A stretch of DNA of 13,167 nucleotides. Source: JBBQTU01 sp038213005. GTDB lineage: Bacteria > Planctomycetota > Phycisphaerae > Tepidisphaerales > Tepidisphaeraceae. Of the stretch, positions 12,700-13,167 are shown piece by piece (positions within the stretch are counted from its first letter, which is position 1; each line of letters starts with the position of its first letter). The notes beneath the pieces were generated by a model, which was given only the letters and a program-made list of their open reading frames with translations, was not told the DNA's origin and did no database searches. Location: positions 1 to 13,167 of the forward strand of contig JBBQTU010000113.1 in NCBI GenBank assembly GCA_038213005.1, given 5' to 3'. A program made the position numbers and the translations under genes.

Positions 12700-13167
12700 A
12701 TGCGACGAGTAATGCTGGTTGCCTTGGCCGCGATATCGCTCTGCGGAACGACTCTGGCACAAAACCCGCCATCCACCCGCCCGACGACCGCGCCATCGGC
12801 CGCTGTTCAGTTTGAACCGGCAGTCTACCCCGCAAAGAACGCGGATATCCCGGCCGACGCGCCACGTGCTTCCGCCGTCCTCAGCCTCGGTCGCGATATG
12901 AGCGTGTTGTCCTCAATGCTGCTGACCACTTCGACGCTCACCGAACCCGCCGCCAAGGAGGTACTAGGGCTTTCCGGAAGCGAATGCCAGGCGCGAGTCA
13001 GGGTCGTGTCCCTGCCGATCGACGTCAGGCGGTTGCGGGTGGACGTCGTTGTGATATCCGGCAACACTGACGTCGGTCCCGACGCTCCCAAACGGCTCAT
13101 GACGGCCTTGGTGGCGCGCCTCCGCACCGCTTTGACCAAGGAATGCCAGATTGAGCACGATGTGCTG
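12700..13167 (+). CDS. Exported protein of unknown function, runs off right edge
   Basis: An ATG at 12700 with GGAG seven bases upstream opens a frame of 156 codons to the edge. It begins with a clear signal peptide (MRRVMLVALAAISLCGTTLA, cleavage probably after residue 20). A PPSTRPTTAPSAA linker and then a mixed segment follow: VLSLGRDMSVLSSML, AAKEVLGLSGSECQARVRVV, LRVDVVVISGNT and LMTALVARLRTAL. The codon use and composition agree with coding. No family is recognised, and the missing C-terminal part may carry the defining domain. It lies 85 bp downstream of the ThuA-domain gene on the same strand and may share its transcript. A run of nine G (12667-12675) sits in the gap. Confidence 0.78.
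   Translation, partial: MRRVMLVALAAISLCGTTLAQNPPSTRPTTAPSAAVQFEPAVYPAKNADIPADAPRASAVLSLGRDMSVLSSMLLTTSTLTEPAAKEVLGLSGSECQARVRVVSLPIDVRRLRVDVVVISGNTDVGPDAPKRLMTALVARLRTALTKECQIEHDVL

Overview
The window is a high-GC bacterial chromosome segment, most likely from a planctomycete (Planctomycetota, possibly Phycisphaerae-like). That placement is an inference. It rests on the CPHCGYNLRGL-type zinc-ribbon membrane protein, the Ala/Pro-rich exported proteins, the ThuA-domain protein, and several intergenic repeat families I associate with such genomes. No taxonomic marker gene is present.

Layout, left to right. A leftward gene for a large AsmA/YdbH-like envelope protein (start near 820) runs off the left edge and is divergent from a rightward single-pass membrane protein (971-2587). 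A leftward zinc-ribbon multi-pass membrane protein follows (2838-3812). From about 3.8 to 5.0 kb lies a scar: non-coding sequence with tandem and inverted repeats, then a 5'-truncated tyrosine-recombinase gene whose 3' end lies about 50 bp from the 3' end of a leftward tRNA-Gln(CUG), the classic layout of an element integrated at a tRNA. Next come two leftward genes for exported proteins: a 190-aa protein of unknown function and a TlpA-like thioredoxin-fold protein with a WCPPC active site.

The 6.5-7.45 kb stretch holds a 125-bp near-palindrome followed by the remnant of an IS4-superfamily insertion sequence. That remnant has both terminal inverted repeats and a probable target duplication, but most of the transposase is deleted. 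From 7.8 to 10.9 kb lie two leftward genes, a glycoside hydrolase family 52 beta-xylosidase (7820-10006) and an alpha/beta hydrolase (10250-10933). A gene-free stretch of about 0.9 kb (10.9-11.8 kb) contains a nest of long inverted repeats. The window ends with a rightward ThuA-domain gene (11835-12614) and the start of another exported protein (12700 to the right edge).

The cytoplasmic GH52 enzyme fits intracellular hydrolysis of imported xylo-oligosaccharides, and ThuA-domain proteins are linked to sugar metabolism. However, no transporter, regulator or second xylan enzyme is visible, so a joint pathway is not demonstrated. I did not find a clear new multi-gene system. The unusual material is non-coding: at least five kinds of short-period intergenic repeats, the nested hairpins upstream of the ThuA gene, and the small deleted IS.
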